Below the pieces are notes generated by a model, which saw nothing but the letters and a program-made list of their open reading frames with translations, ran no database searches and had not been told where the DNA came from. Made by a program: the position numbers and the translations under genes. From Theropithecus gelada (Eukaryota; Chordata; Mammalia; Primates; Cercopithecidae): a stretch of DNA of 64,000 nucleotides. Shown in pieces: positions 48,892 through 55,870 of this stretch; within the stretch, counting starts at the first letter, position 1, and each line of letters starts with the position of its first letter. Location of the stretch: NCBI RefSeq assembly GCF_003255815.1, contig NC_037669.1, forward strand, positions 131,611,307 through 131,675,306. Reading direction: 5' to 3'.

Positions 48892-50285
48892 GAGAGAAAG
48901 AGAGAAAGAGAGAAAGAGAAAGAATGGCTATCAGGATAAACAGGGAGTGAGTGAATTTTAGTTTAGTTACAAAACTGAAACATCTTGTAAAGACGTTATT
49001 ACCTTACAATAGTTATTTAAAAGTTATAAAATAGTTATTTCCATACAAATACCTTATGGAAAGGTCCCAGAATTTTCTCCCCAGCGTAGGATTTGAAGTT
49101 CTGGTTTACAATATGAGTTATCATAAGCCGAGGAGCTCCAGCTTCATTGGTCATTGCTGGAGGCGGGGGAGGAGGAATGCTATTCAAAATCTCTTCTAAA
49201 CTTCTATTATCAAGCTCCTCACTTGCAGTCTCTAAGTCAGTGAAAGGAAAGGAAAAGGAAGGCAAACGGGGGAAAAGCCTACATTAGTGCAATTAGTTCG
49301 GAGAACTAATGACTGCCCATCTTTAAAAGTAGGGGATGGAGGGATGTTATTTATGAAACTTAGGAGTCTGTATTTTCCACTTAAATATGTTATTATCTTA
49401 AACTCATGGGGGCGACTAAACCTTCAGCTTGATTTTATTAAAAAAGAAATTCTTGAAAGAAATGCCACCAGTCACAAAATTCTATATACCTATACCTAAT
49501 CTTAAGAGTCAAAACCCTACATCATAGAGCTAATCTGGGAAAACCATAACAAGCTATTTCCTGCTGTCTATCCTAAACAGGAGGTTAAATCCTAAGGCTC
49601 TAGATCCAATTATCCGTACCGCTGAGCACCTCGAACCTTCATTTTGGAAACTCATGAACTTCAGCGACACCGCCACGAGAGTTTAATAATGTCACCCAAC
49701 TCCTGGACTCACAAAAGCTACAGTGGTTTCAAATAAATTACCGTCTTTTCTTTAAAGGCAATCTAAGACCACGGAGGTGAGGTTAGGGTCAAGAAACTTT
49801 TCATCATGCTCACAGTCATATTGATTGTCTCTGGGAAAAAAATCCACTTGCTCTTGACTGACCGTCTCGATTTTAGCGGAAATACAATAAAGACGTCTGT
49901 ACCATTCCACAGGTCACAAACAAAAATTCACAACTGAACCCGTTTGCTCGCCCCCATCCCTTCCAGCGCCGTTACACCAAAATTGCACGGGAGTCTTATC
50001 TCAAAGTTGCCAAATGGCTCTCCTAAGCCTCTACGGGACCGACACCGGATCTTCAGACTTCAACCCCGCAGCCTCTAGCCCGCGCTCAACAACCCCAGCC
50101 AGCCTCGGGCTGGGCGCGCGTTCCTGAGGAGTCGCGGCGGGTCACTCACCTGCGGCGGTGGCTGGGCTCTCCGCGCGGCCGGACAGCGGCTCAGGCTCCG
50201 CGTCGCTGCTGGCGCCGTCAGGGGACGGCGGCGGCCCTTCCTCTCTGCGCCGGGCAGTGGAGGGCTGGGTGCCTCTACGGGGCAT
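15481..50285 (-). CDS. SMC4: SMC4, condensin core ATPase subunit; complete gene with 23 coding exons
   Basis: SMC4 pairs with SMC2 in condensin I and II, which compact and resolve mitotic chromosomes using ATP. The exons join to 3864 nt including TGA, giving 1287 residues. All 22 coding introns are GT-AG and all phases agree. Domain order: a proline-rich disordered N-terminus (1-75); Walker A GPNGSGKSN (112-120); a first coiled-coil arm (about 280-600); the hinge (about 605-770, with IPGIYGRLGDLGAI and GTMTGGGSK); a second coiled-coil arm (about 775-1100); the ABC signature LSGGEKT (1190-1196); and Walker B YFMDEIDAALD (1215-1225). All ATPase motifs are intact, so the gene looks functional. 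The start ATG (CAACCATGC) follows a splice acceptor, so exon 1 is non-coding. One intron carries mir-15b and mir-16-2. The stop ends at 15481. Confidence 0.97.
16071..16254 (-). CDS. SMC4: SMC4 exon 23 (residues 1176-1237), ABC signature and Walker B
   Basis: 184 nt. Encodes VRPPKKSWKKIFNLSGGEKT and PTPLYFMDEIDAALDFKN. It holds the signature motif and the catalytic glutamate E1219, both intact. Confidence 0.97.
16706..16938 (-). CDS. SMC4: SMC4 exon 22 (residues 1099-1176, return to head domain)
   Basis: 233 nt: EELYLQRVAELDKITYERDS through LDPFSEGIMF, with a codon split AG|T. Confidence 0.96.
17000..17290 (-). mobile_element. AluY with Old World monkey-type variants
   Basis: Carries GTGGCCGGATCTCAGCTC and GCTAGTTTTTTGTATTTTTT. 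It sits between SMC4 exons 21 and 22. Confidence 0.92.
17308..17565 (-). mobile_element. Alu, 5'-truncated
   Basis: GAGACGTAGTCTCGCCCTGA through CCACCCCGCCTGGCC; next to the previous Alu with only about 20 bp between. Confidence 0.9.
17652..17834 (-). CDS. SMC4: SMC4 exon 21 (residues 1038-1098)
   Basis: 183 nt: ISKISLHPIEDNPIEEISVL through GAIAEYKKK. Confidence 0.95.
18260..18433 (-). CDS. SMC4: SMC4 exon 20 (residues 980-1037)
   Basis: 174 nt: ESLPEIQKEHRNLLQELKVI through HNSKIKYWHKE. Confidence 0.95.
18722..18866 (-). CDS. SMC4: SMC4 exon 19 (residues 931-979)
   Basis: 145 nt of coiled coil: NLQKAQDSVLRTEKEIKDTE through VVKNTNAAE. Confidence 0.95.
19439..19717 (+). mobile_element. Alu
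   Basis: GGCCAGGCGCGGTGGCTCAT through CAAGACTGTCTCA; followed by an AAAT repeat. Confidence 0.94.
19718..19761. repeat. AAAT tetranucleotide repeat at the end of an Alu
   Basis: About eleven TAAA units form the tail of the Alu at 19439. Confidence 0.93.
19832..20135 (+). mobile_element. Alu (J-like)
   Basis: GGCTGGGTGCAGTGGCTCAT through ACTCTGTATCAAAAAATAAA. Confidence 0.9.
20528..20717 (-). CDS. SMC4: SMC4 exon 18 (residues 868-931)
   Basis: 190 nt of coiled coil: EYDAVAEKAGKVEAEVKRLH through VAIKTADR. Donor ACAG|GTAGAG. Confidence 0.95.
22532..22838 (-). mobile_element. Alu
   Basis: GAGACGAAGTCTCGCTCTAT through GAGCCACCATGCGCAGTCC; the middle linker holds a TGTGTGTG run. Confidence 0.92.
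23270..23510 (+). mobile_element. L2 LINE 3' end
   Basis: Sense L2 tail: TGGAATGCTTTTCTCTCAAA, TTTGTTTACTGCTCTATCAA, AGCCTGGTCAGTAGCAGGTA. Intronic in SMC4. Confidence 0.6.
24185..24410 (+). mobile_element. MIR SINE with internal AC microsatellite
   Basis: TGTGTGACCTTAGGCAAATT then CCTCAGTTTCCTTATTTGTG are the MIR core. A short (AC)n splits them. Confidence 0.8.
24480..24606 (-). CDS. SMC4: SMC4 exon 17 (residues 826-868)
   Basis: 127 nt. Encodes RLIEQEEYLNVQVKELEANV through ENVSAFKT. Donor ACAG|GTATGT. Confidence 0.95.
25322..25825. repeat. Tandem repeat, five copies of a 101-bp unit, in an SMC4 intron
   Basis: The marker GTGGGAGTGCATTGC recurs at 25332, 25433, 25534, 25635 and 25736, exactly 101 bp apart. 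No base differences were seen between internal copies. Each unit has an 11-base A run, an 8-base A run (AATTAAAAAAAATTCC) and GGGCCACATCGTTG. It lies between exons 16 and 17. Confidence 0.97.
26059..26211 (-). CDS. SMC4: SMC4 exon 16 (residues 775-825)
   Basis: 153 nt of coiled coil: VNKMESQLQNDSKKAMQIQE through EKFTASIQ. The five-copy 101-bp tandem repeat lies just downstream in the following intron. Confidence 0.96.
26306..26572 (-). mobile_element. Alu lacking its poly-T end
   Basis: Begins at CTGTCGCCCAGGCTGGAG with no T run. Flanked by (C)TAAAACTTCTG on both sides (about 26299 and 26571), so the insertion was made already truncated at its tail. Confidence 0.9.
26814..26935. repeat. Imperfect two-copy tandem duplication, 61-bp period
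   Basis: GTATTCAGGCTATCTA recurs at 26814 and 26875. It is followed by similar AACATGTTTTTGAG and AAAGTA(T/C) stretches with a few differences. Confidence 0.85.
27321..27400 (-). CDS. SMC4: SMC4 exon 15 (residues 748-774, end of hinge)
   Basis: 80 nt. Encodes GTMTGGGSKVMKGRMGSSLV and TEISEEE; the glycine-rich turn is typical of SMC hinges. The donor is GTCAGC, weaker than the others. Confidence 0.95.
27513..27738 (-). CDS. SMC4: SMC4 exon 14 (residues 673-748, hinge)
   Basis: 226 nt. Encodes MAVWAKKMTKIQTPENTPRL through VVTLQGQIIEQS. Donor TCAG|GTAATA. Confidence 0.97.
27845..29712 (+). mobile_element. L1M-type LINE 3' portion (end of ORF2 and 3' UTR), split by an Alu
   Basis: Decayed ORF2 C-terminal sequence: ACAATGCTGTAATAATCAAG; CAACAAATGGTGCTGGAATA; CTAATCAAAACCATGAGATC; CCCAAAAGAACTGAAAATA. 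It runs through a 3' UTR into the Alu at 29377-29667 and then resumes (AATTATCTCAATAAAGG). It is non-coding, with many stops and shifts. It lies in the SMC4 intron between exons 13 and 14, antisense to the gene. Confidence 0.88.
29377..29667 (-). mobile_element. Alu inserted in an L1M
   Basis: Poly-T, GAGTCTCACTGTCACCCAGA through AGCCACCACACCCAGCC. TAAAATGAT flanks both sides (29368 and about 29666). Confidence 0.93.
29922..30083 (-). CDS. SMC4: SMC4 exon 13 (residues 619-672, hinge)
   Basis: 162 nt. Encodes GDLGAIDEKYDVAISSCCHA through GVATFIGLDK, the hinge core that contacts SMC2. Confidence 0.97.
30866..31000 (-). mobile_element. Alu monomer (FLAM/FRAM-like)
   Basis: Single arm: TATTGCCCAGGATGGACTTG through CACGCCATTATGCCTGGG. 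Confidence 0.75.
31277..31462 (-). CDS. SMC4: SMC4 exon 12 (residues 557-618, entry into hinge)
   Basis: 186 nt. Encodes KEKELQKLTQEEINFKSLVH through KKSGRIPGIYGRL, where the hinge begins. Confidence 0.95.
32342..32595 (-). mobile_element. AluY with Old World monkey-type variants, 5'-truncated
   Basis: GTGGCCGGATCTCAGCTC, and GCTAGTTTTTTGTATTTTTT present. It stops at TGTCTCGGCC and is directly followed by a second T run (32596-32617). Confidence 0.92.
33164..33397 (-). CDS. SMC4: SMC4 exon 11 (residues 479-556)
   Basis: 234 nt of coiled coil: SREKELMGFSKSVNEARSKM through LPQTEQELKE. Confidence 0.96.
34075..34235 (-). mobile_element. MIR SINE fragment
   Basis: CATTTTAAGGAAGACGACTTGG and ACAGTAAGTGACTGACCTAG follow the antisense MIR pattern. 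Confidence 0.45.
34606..34770 (-). CDS. SMC4: SMC4 exon 10 (residues 424-478)
   Basis: 165 nt. Encodes VEEFKSIPAKSNNVINETTT and a very charged KEKEKEEKK stretch. Confidence 0.95.
35625..35902 (-). mobile_element. Alu (J-like)
   Basis: TAGAGTCTCACTTTGTCGCC through GCCATCATGCCTGGCC. Confidence 0.88.
36118..36290 (+). mobile_element. Alu, internally deleted
   Basis: GCTAGGAGCAATGGCTCACA; the middle is missing, joining the left arm to CCTGGGCAACAGACTGAGAC. Confidence 0.82.
36474..36624 (-). CDS. SMC4: SMC4 exon 9 (residues 373-423)
   Basis: 151 nt of coiled coil: KLNKITKFIEEYKEKFTQLD and on to LQKDKEK. Acceptor TTTGCTAG, donor AAG|GTAGGT. Confidence 0.95.
37357..37497 (-). CDS. SMC4: SMC4 exon 8 (residues 326-373)
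   Basis: 141 nt of coiled coil: YDLQKRIAEMETQ, then EDTKEINEKSSILSNEMKAK. Donor AA|GTAATA. Confidence 0.94.
37697..38008 (+). mobile_element. Alu (old)
   Basis: CCAATGCGGTGGCTGACGCC through CTCGTCTCAAAAAAAAG. Confidence 0.88.
38251..38372 (-). mobile_element. Alu right-arm fragment
   Basis: GTAGAGATGGGGTCTTGCTA through GAGCTCACACATCCAGTC. Confidence 0.8.
38490..38617 (-). CDS. SMC4: SMC4 exon 7 (residues 284-326, start of coiled coil)
   Basis: 128 nt. Encodes LNRVKMVEKEKDALEGEKNI and on to the codon split ..QYY(I). Confidence 0.95.
38857..39021 (-). CDS. SMC4: SMC4 exon 6 (residues 229-283), Q-loop region
   Basis: 165 nt. Begins GEVEQIAMMKPKGQTEHDEG and continues into LEYLEDIIGCGRL. The Q-loop glutamine is the last codon of the previous exon. 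Confidence 0.96.
40829..41135 (-). mobile_element. Alu (J-like)
   Basis: TGAGATAGGGTCTTGCTCTG through CCACTATGCCTAGTC. Confidence 0.9.
42089..42352 (-). mobile_element. AluY with Old World monkey-type variants, 5'-truncated
   Basis: GTGGCCGGATCTCAGCTC present; ends abruptly at CCCAAAGTGCT. One of the least diverged Alus in the window. Confidence 0.92.
43450..43758 (-). mobile_element. Alu
   Basis: GAGACAAGGTCTCACTCTGT through GAGCTAACGTGCCCAGCC. Confidence 0.9.
46238..46318 (-). ncRNA. MIR16-2: mir-16-2 precursor hairpin
   Basis: The 81-nt stem-loop on the - strand matches mir-16-2. miR-16-5p occupies 46288-46309 (starts TAGCAGCACGTAAATATT). The 3' arm is CCAATATTACTGTGCTGCT. It is 59 nt downstream of mir-15b in the same intron. 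Both share the AGCAGCA seed. Two changes from the human hairpin as I recall it (loop ATATGT; lower stem TTCAG) leave the mature arm untouched. Confidence 0.97.
46378..46475 (-). ncRNA. MIR15B: mir-15b precursor hairpin
   Basis: On the - strand the 98-nt stretch matches the known mir-15b stem-loop. The 22-nt miR-15b-5p occupies 46435-46456 and begins TAGCAGCACATCATGG. The 3' arm (CGAATCATTATTTGCTGCTC) pairs with it. One loop base appears to differ from the human hairpin I recall (ACATAC for ACATGC). It lies 84 nt downstream of SMC4 exon 5, in the intron and on the same strand, so it is processed from the SMC4 primary transcript. Known targets of the family include BCL2, cyclins D1 and E1, and CHEK1. 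Confidence 0.97.
46559..46735 (-). CDS. SMC4: SMC4 exon 5 (residues 170-228)
   Basis: 177 nt. Encodes EGDDYEVIPNSNFYVSRTA through DHNRFLILQ, part of the N-terminal head lobe. Its donor (CAG|GTAAGT) opens the intron that holds mir-15b and mir-16-2. Confidence 0.96.
48224..48415 (-). CDS. SMC4: SMC4 exon 4 (residues 106-169), Walker A
   Basis: 192 nt. Encodes RFSCIIGPNGSGKSNVIDSM and continues to QKIIDK. The P-loop lysine K118 and serine S119 that bind ATP-Mg are present. Confidence 0.97.
48853..48924. repeat. GA microsatellite with GAAA interruptions
   Basis: About 14 GA units followed by repeated AGAGAA(A)G blocks, in an SMC4 intron. On the SMC4 sense strand it is a long pyrimidine tract. 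Confidence 0.95.
49053..49231 (-). CDS. SMC4: SMC4 exon 3 (residues 46-105)
   Basis: 179 nt. Encodes ETASEELDNRSLEEILNSIP, a run of prolines, then the first strand of the ATPase head (NQNFKSYAGEKILGPFHK). Acceptor TGACTTAG, donor AAG|GTATTT. Confidence 0.95.
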
Positions 50286-51350
50286 GGTTGCTGGGGCCGA
50301 GGGAGAGCCGGGAGCAAGTGAGCCCGCGGGCTGCTACACCGCGCCCGCCCCACCCGGGGAAACCTCGGTCCACCGGCTTCCATGAGCCCCGCTTAACACT
50401 CCGCTTAGAGGCAGTGGGAGTTCGGGAAGGGAGCCATCGAAAGACACTAGTGGCAAGAAGGCAGGACTGGTTTCTTAACAAGACCTATGTAAGTGAGAAA
50501 AACTAGAGGTGCCTGAGGATCAATCAAGGTCTGAGCAACTGCTTATTTATTTTTTTAAAAGCCCTCCACCCGTCCGCCCATAGTATAAGCGTGTAATACT
50601 CGCTAACGCATTTCTAACGGAGGAACTCCCATACGCCGGCATTTCCGGACATTCCCACGCTCTCGGCGCCAGGGATGCAAGCGCACCGACAGGGAGAAAC
50701 GAGTTCGTGTCAGGGTCAGGATCCCGCGGCTAGCAACTCTCTCTAGAACGGTGAGGACTTAACTGGCGACTCGCCGCCCGCTTTCGTCTGCCCGCCTTTT
50801 AGCTCCCGGTGCCGTTGACGGCCCGAAGCATAACGAGGTCTCCCTCCTCTCCGCGATCCGACCGCTAAGGGCGAAGGCTGGAACCAACCACTAACAACTT
50901 CAAGTCGGACGCTGGCAGCGCTTGCTAATTTTGGGGTGGCAAGAGTTTGTCTCTCCAGCTCCCCGGGCGGAGTCCCGTTGGACAGTAAACCATGAAAGGT
51001 CACCAGCGAAGGCTGAGACCCGGTGACTAGTCCCTTGGCAGAAGAGAGAGGGGTAGGGGGAGACGCCCTTTCCCAGATAGAGACTAGGATTTTTTAAAGA
51101 AGAGATCTGCGAGGCTCGGGGCCTCCCCAAGACGTCTGAGTAGCTTGGAAAAGTGGCGCCCGGGAGTTGCGCGCGGGAGCCCGGGCCGCCGGGGAGCGGC
51201 CGAGGGGGGAGGGGTGACAGCAAGAGAAATCTCCCAGCGGCAGCCTCAGCCCGGACTTCGTCGCTCCGGCTCAAGGCCTCTATTTTCCAGGCGCTCGCGG
51301 ACAAGGCAGGAAGTAAGAGCGTGACAACCTGACCAGGAAGAGAAGTACTT
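49300..51350. other. SMC4: SMC4 5' introns and CpG-rich flank
   Basis: 49300-50100 is the intron after exon 2, largely unique. 50300-51350 is the GC-rich first intron, rich in CpG (around 50580-50900 and 51120-51300). Several open frames here are by-products of GC richness and do not look like genes. Confidence 0.5.
50150..50290 (-). CDS. SMC4: SMC4 exon 2 (first coding exon): start codon to residue 45
   Basis: The ATG is at 50283-50285, preceded by the acceptor CCCCAG|CAACC. It encodes a basic, proline-rich N-terminus (MPRRGTQPSTARRREEG, then three prolines and SPDG), probably disordered. Donor CAG|GTGAGT. The exon is GC-rich, as part of the CpG island. Confidence 0.93.
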
Positions 51351-51353
51351 TAC

Positions 51354-51470
51354 CTGCGAGACAGTCCGCTCAGACCAAAGCTGGAAACGGTTGTGTAGTA
51401 TCCACCTCTCTGCTCCTACCGGTGTTTCGACTCCGGGTCCTTCACTCGAAAATGGCGCCTAAAATACAAA
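51354..51470 (-). other. SMC4: Probable SMC4 non-coding exon 1
   Basis: On the - strand a strong donor, CTCGCAG|GTAAAGT, ends at 51354. It follows GC-rich sequence downstream of an E2F-like core (TGGCGCC on +, 51453). Exon 2 has a clear acceptor five bases before the ATG, so a non-coding first exon is needed. The upper boundary (transcription start) is only approximate. Confidence 0.55.
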
Positions 51471-51569
51471 CTCGAACGGAAATTCGTTACAAATGCGCGC
51501 AATGATTTCTGGGATCCACTAATTTGAAAAAAAGTGCGGCGATTACCACCGCCATCTTATGGTCGCTCC

Positions 51570-51581
51570 TGCGCATGCGCG
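51570..51581. promoter_or_regulatory. NRF1 binding site, palindromic
   Basis: TGCGCATGCGCG is a full match to the NRF1 consensus YGCGCAYGCGCR. It sits between the two divergent transcription units, a common arrangement in bidirectional CpG promoters. Confidence 0.7.
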
Positions 51582-51890
51582 AGCTCCTGGCGTGACCTAC
51601 ACGGTAGAAGTTTCTACTAAGTGAAAAGGAAGAGCGAGGGATTGTTTTCTCTGTGGTCTACAACAGCAGCACTATTATTAAAAATATTTGGAAAAACAAC
51701 CTGGCAAGTTTTGAAAAATAGTTTTTTGAAAAGGGTAGGGTTCCGCTCACAGCGGAAGGCGGGGCTCAGTGGTCCAGAAACGCCTCTTCAGAAGAGGGCG
51801 GGCTCACCGAGAGGCGGGGTGTCTGGCCCACTCGGATGACGTGCCGCGTAAAAGTATCGCGGGAAGAGGAAGGGAGCGTAACTCTAAGAA

Positions 51891-51904
51891 GTCACTATGG
51901 TGAC
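51891..51904. promoter_or_regulatory. X-box-like RFX site
   Basis: GTCACTATGGTGAC is a nearly perfect inverted repeat and fits RYYNYY-N(1-3)-RRNRAC, the RFX motif of ciliary gene promoters. It lies on the presumed IFT80 side. Confidence 0.55.
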
Positions 51905-51980
51905 GGGGAGGTCGGGAGGCTTCTTGGTAACTGGTACCAGGTATTTCAGAGCAATCGCCACCGCTTTCCTGGAACTTGAG
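51905..51980 (+). other. IFT80: Possible IFT80 non-coding 5' exon
   Basis: Two plausible donors on the + strand: TACCAG|GTATTT at 51940 and TTGAG|GTAAAT at 51980. Both follow the X-box. No IFT80 coding sequence (it begins MRLKISLLKEPK) is seen anywhere to 64000, so the coding exons must lie to the right. The assignment rests on synteny. Confidence 0.3.
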
Positions 51981-53169
51981 GTAAATCTCTTCACCTCTGG
52001 ACCTGGTGGGAAAAGGGTTTGGAAGTTGTAGGCGTCACTGGATCCCATCTTTCTTGTTTTGAAGGTGTGTGCTTCGTGGAGCATCATTTTCTGTCTCCTT
52101 GGCGGCAGCGAGGCTCTGGGTGTAGCTTTTGGGATGAGAAGGAGGAAGCCCTGAATTTGAAGGGAGTAGAGAGACAACTAGAAGAAGACCTGGATTAGTG
52201 ATAGCTTAGTCCACATGTGAATAGCTCAATAACGATTTTCGAGTTACTGGTTTTTAGATCATTGTTGTTACTAGTGAAAGGTTTCGGTCTTTTAAAATAG
52301 TTTGACTAAAAGGCTCTTTAATGGAAAAAACGACTCGCCAGTGTTCTGGTTATTTTTATGAGGAAATTATCGATCAGCAAATATTCCCTAAGTAGCTTTT
52401 GTATACATTGCACTGGATAAGACATAATTAGGATTAGTAAGCAAGTTTGGCAATTCCTGTTCCCCAAGAACAGGAATTTTAGTTTTAGTGGGTTTTTAAC
52501 CTGAGGTCTGTGGATCTGGTGGTAGGTGATTGGGCTTCACAGTTCATAACTCGCCTAACATTGTATACATAATTCTATGTGCATTTTTTTGGGAAGTTAG
52601 TTTTCCTACAGCTTTAATCAGAATCTCATACTTGCTCCTAATTCCCTGCATTGTTAAAGAGCCACCATCTCATTTGACTATCTCCAGTATTCAGGCAACA
52701 ACTCTTAAGTACTTGACATTGAGAACTACTAGCCTCTTTTTTTTTTTTCTTCAACTTTTGCTTACTTAGGGTCTGGCATGTTAAAGCACCAAAAAATCTG
52801 CCTTCTGAATGAATTTACATGATCACTCTAAATATATTATGTTTCTTCTCTCGAAGAGCATTAAGTCAGGTTCAGTGATTCTCAAAAATGCGTGGAGAGC
52901 CACGGCCCTCCCAACCAATTGTAAGAATTTGGTGAGGTTGGGAGGCTAGTGTGTTTTAAATAAGCATAGACTCAATATCGTGATATATCTTTATATTTGA
53001 AGTTAAAAACTATTGTTTTCATAAACTATAGAAATAAAGCTTAATGAAAAAAAGTTTTTTGACTGGTAAGCATACCAAGAAGATATAAGGATTATCTTTG
53101 AGAGCTTCTGGAATTTTTGCATTTCCAAAGGTTGTAAAACACTACAAAACCTGAGTTGGAGAGGTATCA

Positions 53170-53423
53170 ACTATGCGGATCACCTGAGGTTGGGAGTTCG
53201 AGACCAGCCTGACCAACATGGAGAAACCCCGTCTCTACTAAAAATAAAAAATTAGCCGGACACGATGGAGCATGCCTGTAATCCCAGCTACTAGGGAGGC
53301 TGAGGCAGGAGAATCGCTTGAATCCGGGAAGTGGAGGTTGCGGTGAGCCGAGATAGTGCTTTTGCACTCCAGCCTGGGCAACAAAAGCGAAACAGCGTCT
53401 CAAAAAAAAAAAAAAAAAAAAAA
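53170..53423 (+). mobile_element. Alu, 5'-truncated
   Basis: Begins at GCGGATCACCTGAGGTTGGG; ends in a 23-base A run at 53401-53423. Confidence 0.92.
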
Positions 53424-53689
53424 GTATAGACCAAATTGAGTGGTGTATTTGGGGGAAGAGAGCACATTGTAGTGGAAAGATGTAATATAGAAAACAGAAT
53501 CGTAAGTTCCGTCATTTTTTAGGTTTATGCTTGACAGTTTCCTCCTTTTGTCAATCTTGAGAGTATTTATTTATGAAACCAGCATATAATACCTGTCTCA
53601 TCATACTGTTTATGATTGTTCATCTAGCACATATTCCATAAGGATTTGATTTTGCTGTGTTTATGACACTGAACTTATTAAAGTATGCT

Positions 53690-53905
53690 AAGGACGAATA
53701 CTGGGATATCAAGTTAGAGGAAGGGTAGCTTCTGAAGGATCTTGAAAACCAAGTCAAGGATGTTAGATACGATATGGAGGAAACGGCTTTTAGAACAATT
53801 CTGAGCCAAGGAATGACTTGGTAAATATAGGAAGAATAATTAACAGTAGTTATGTGGGATGTGTTAATGGGGAAAGAAAATGAGATCAGTCTAGGCTTTC
53901 GTTAA
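53690..53905 (-). mobile_element. Decayed L2 LINE piece
   Basis: GGATCTTGAAAACCAAGTCA and GAGCCAAGGAATGACTTGGT follow the pattern of antisense L2. Confidence 0.4.
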
Positions 53906-55214
53906 GATTGTTACTATATAACAATAAGTGAGAAGCGCCTACACAGTAGGATGGAAAAAAATCTGGAGTCATTTTGGGGGAAAAATCTATAGCTTTTGTA
54001 AATTGTCATGGTTCAGAGTATAAACCCTTGAAGTCAGTCATGTACTATTCTTTGTGTATCCTTGAATTAGTGATAAGGTATAGGAAGAACGATAAGTCAC
54101 AGAAACATAGTTTTGATAAATAAACTGACCGATGGCCTTAAATTTAATTGAACCTAACTATTGCCCACTCAGAAATTTTGAAAAGGGGCATAAACCAGGT
54201 TGTATAATGAGAAAACATAACAAACAGCTACAGAGTAGACTTAAATCTGGAGATTTATATATACCACAAAAATAAGACATTCAGAATAAGTATAATTTTT
54301 GAGACGATATTAGAGTCACAAGAAATAAAGACTTTTGGTTGATTGTTGCCAATATTTTGGACATGTCTCATGAAATTAACAGAGTTTAATTACAAAGAGA
54401 AGCTAGCCTACCTGGAAAAGACTGGGTTACAATCATTTTGGAAAGTATTGCTATAACCAGGTCTTATCTTCCTAGTCTAAAATAATCTGCCAGTTATCTC
54501 TATTTGCAATTTCAGGCAGTCTTAGAAGGAAAACCTCACTTTTTACATTAGAAAAAAATTATACCCCACAGGAAGAAATACGTTCAAAGAGAAAAATTGG
54601 AATTACAGTCTTAATTTTCAATTCTTTAAGTGCAAGGTTTTTTCATCATTTTAATAATACGTGTTTTGTTTGCCTTCTCATGTCATAACATTTCAGAAAG
54701 GCTGAAATTAGATTTCTCAGTAAATATTTTAAAAGATTAAGTTTGTAATTGTAAATATTTAGATAAATTAGATATTAACTAATATGATTTTATGTAAGTA
54801 TTGTATAAATATTTAGATTATATTGTTCAAGATTAATAGATATAGACACAGTGCAGATAGAAGTGAATATTCCTCCTGATAATATAAGCCCCTTGGTATA
54901 TTAATGTTACAGAAACACACATAACTTATCACCAAAAACCCAGGAAGCTAGAAGGCAGAACAGCTCTTTTTTGGAAATGTTATATTGAAAGATAAGTATG
55001 TTTTTATTCTGTAGGTTGGAATTCTGGAAAGATATATTCAACAAGCAGTAGAGGTACAGAGTATGGCTTAAGAGAGAAAATAAAATGGGTAGTGTTATAA
55101 GAATAACTGGAACACTAAAATAGGTTAGGTTTTTAAGATTGTAAGTGGAAAGAAGTTAGCACCAGACCAAGGATATTAAGAAAATGTTCATTTTTAGAAT
55201 GTAAGAAGAAATAA

Positions 55215-55680
55215 TTACAGTAATATCTAGGATAGGACCCTCTTGATTACAAGTGACAGAAAACCCAATCCAAATTGTCTTGAGAAAAAACAAATATTGT
55301 CTCCTATAACTAAAAAGTCAGGTGACTATAACTGGATTGAGGGTTCAGACAAAGACACAAGGGTTTGGTTTCTTTCCTTGCTTTGAACTCCACTGTGTTG
55401 GCAGTATTTTCAGGTTCCGTATGATAGTCTCTAGCACCTTTAGGTTCTCCCCTTGCTGTGGTAAGATAGCTACAGCAATTCCAGCCTCATATCTTCTAAA
55501 ATTAAAATCCAAGGGGGAATGAGAGTTTCTCTTCCCCAGCATTGATTTGAATAAAAGTCCTGGGCCACCTGTGAAACAGTCTGTGCAAAGGGAATGGAAT
55601 GCTCTAATTGGCTTAAGTCTGGGCCTCATGCCACATGGGCTAACAGTGAGGAAGTGGTTGTTGCAAAGAGAAATTCTTTT
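55215..55680. mobile_element. Old interspersed repeat, L1ME-like, unassigned
   Basis: GATTACAAGTGACAGAAAAC, CTCCACTGTGTTGGCAG and GGAATGGAATGCTCTAATTGG recall a widespread old mammalian repeat. The name is uncertain. Confidence 0.35.
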
Positions 55681-55739
55681 TAGGTAGGAAAAGAATGAAT
55701 ATACATATGCAGGGTGAAAAAACAACTTTCATGGGAAAT

Positions 55740-55870
55740 ACTAACATTTATTAAGTACTTACTATGTATAGGGTACTCTACTGGACACTTTACATACTTT
55801 ATCTCATTTAGTCATTATAACTAATTTGTCAGGTAGGTATTGTTAGCCTCATTTTATGTAAGAAAGAAAG
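55740..55870 (-). mobile_element. MIR SINE fragment
   Basis: AACATTTATTAAGTACTTAC, TTTATCTCATTTAGTCATTA and AGGTAGGTATTGTTAGCCTC. Confidence 0.55.

Larger units (their letters stand above)
51354..51910. promoter_or_regulatory. CpG-rich bidirectional promoter, SMC4 (left) and presumed IFT80 (right)
   Basis: No TATA box is evident. Motifs: E2F-like core TGGCGCC at 51453-51459; CHR-like TTTGAA at 51523-51528; YY1-like CCGCCATCTT at 51549-51558; a palindromic NRF1 site TGCGCATGCGCG at 51570-51581; and an X-box-like GTCACTATGGTGAC at 51891-51904. E2F/CHR elements suit a mitotic gene and an X-box suits a ciliary gene. That IFT80 starts rightward is from human gene order, not from coding sequence here. 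Confidence 0.7.

Noticed and set aside
50075..51304. Long frames on both strands in the promoter region
   Set aside because: GC-rich sequence lacks stops; no domain or conserved start was seen beyond SMC4 exon 2.
55345..55725. 126-codon - strand frame
   Set aside because: It lies in an old interspersed repeat and has no protein family signal.
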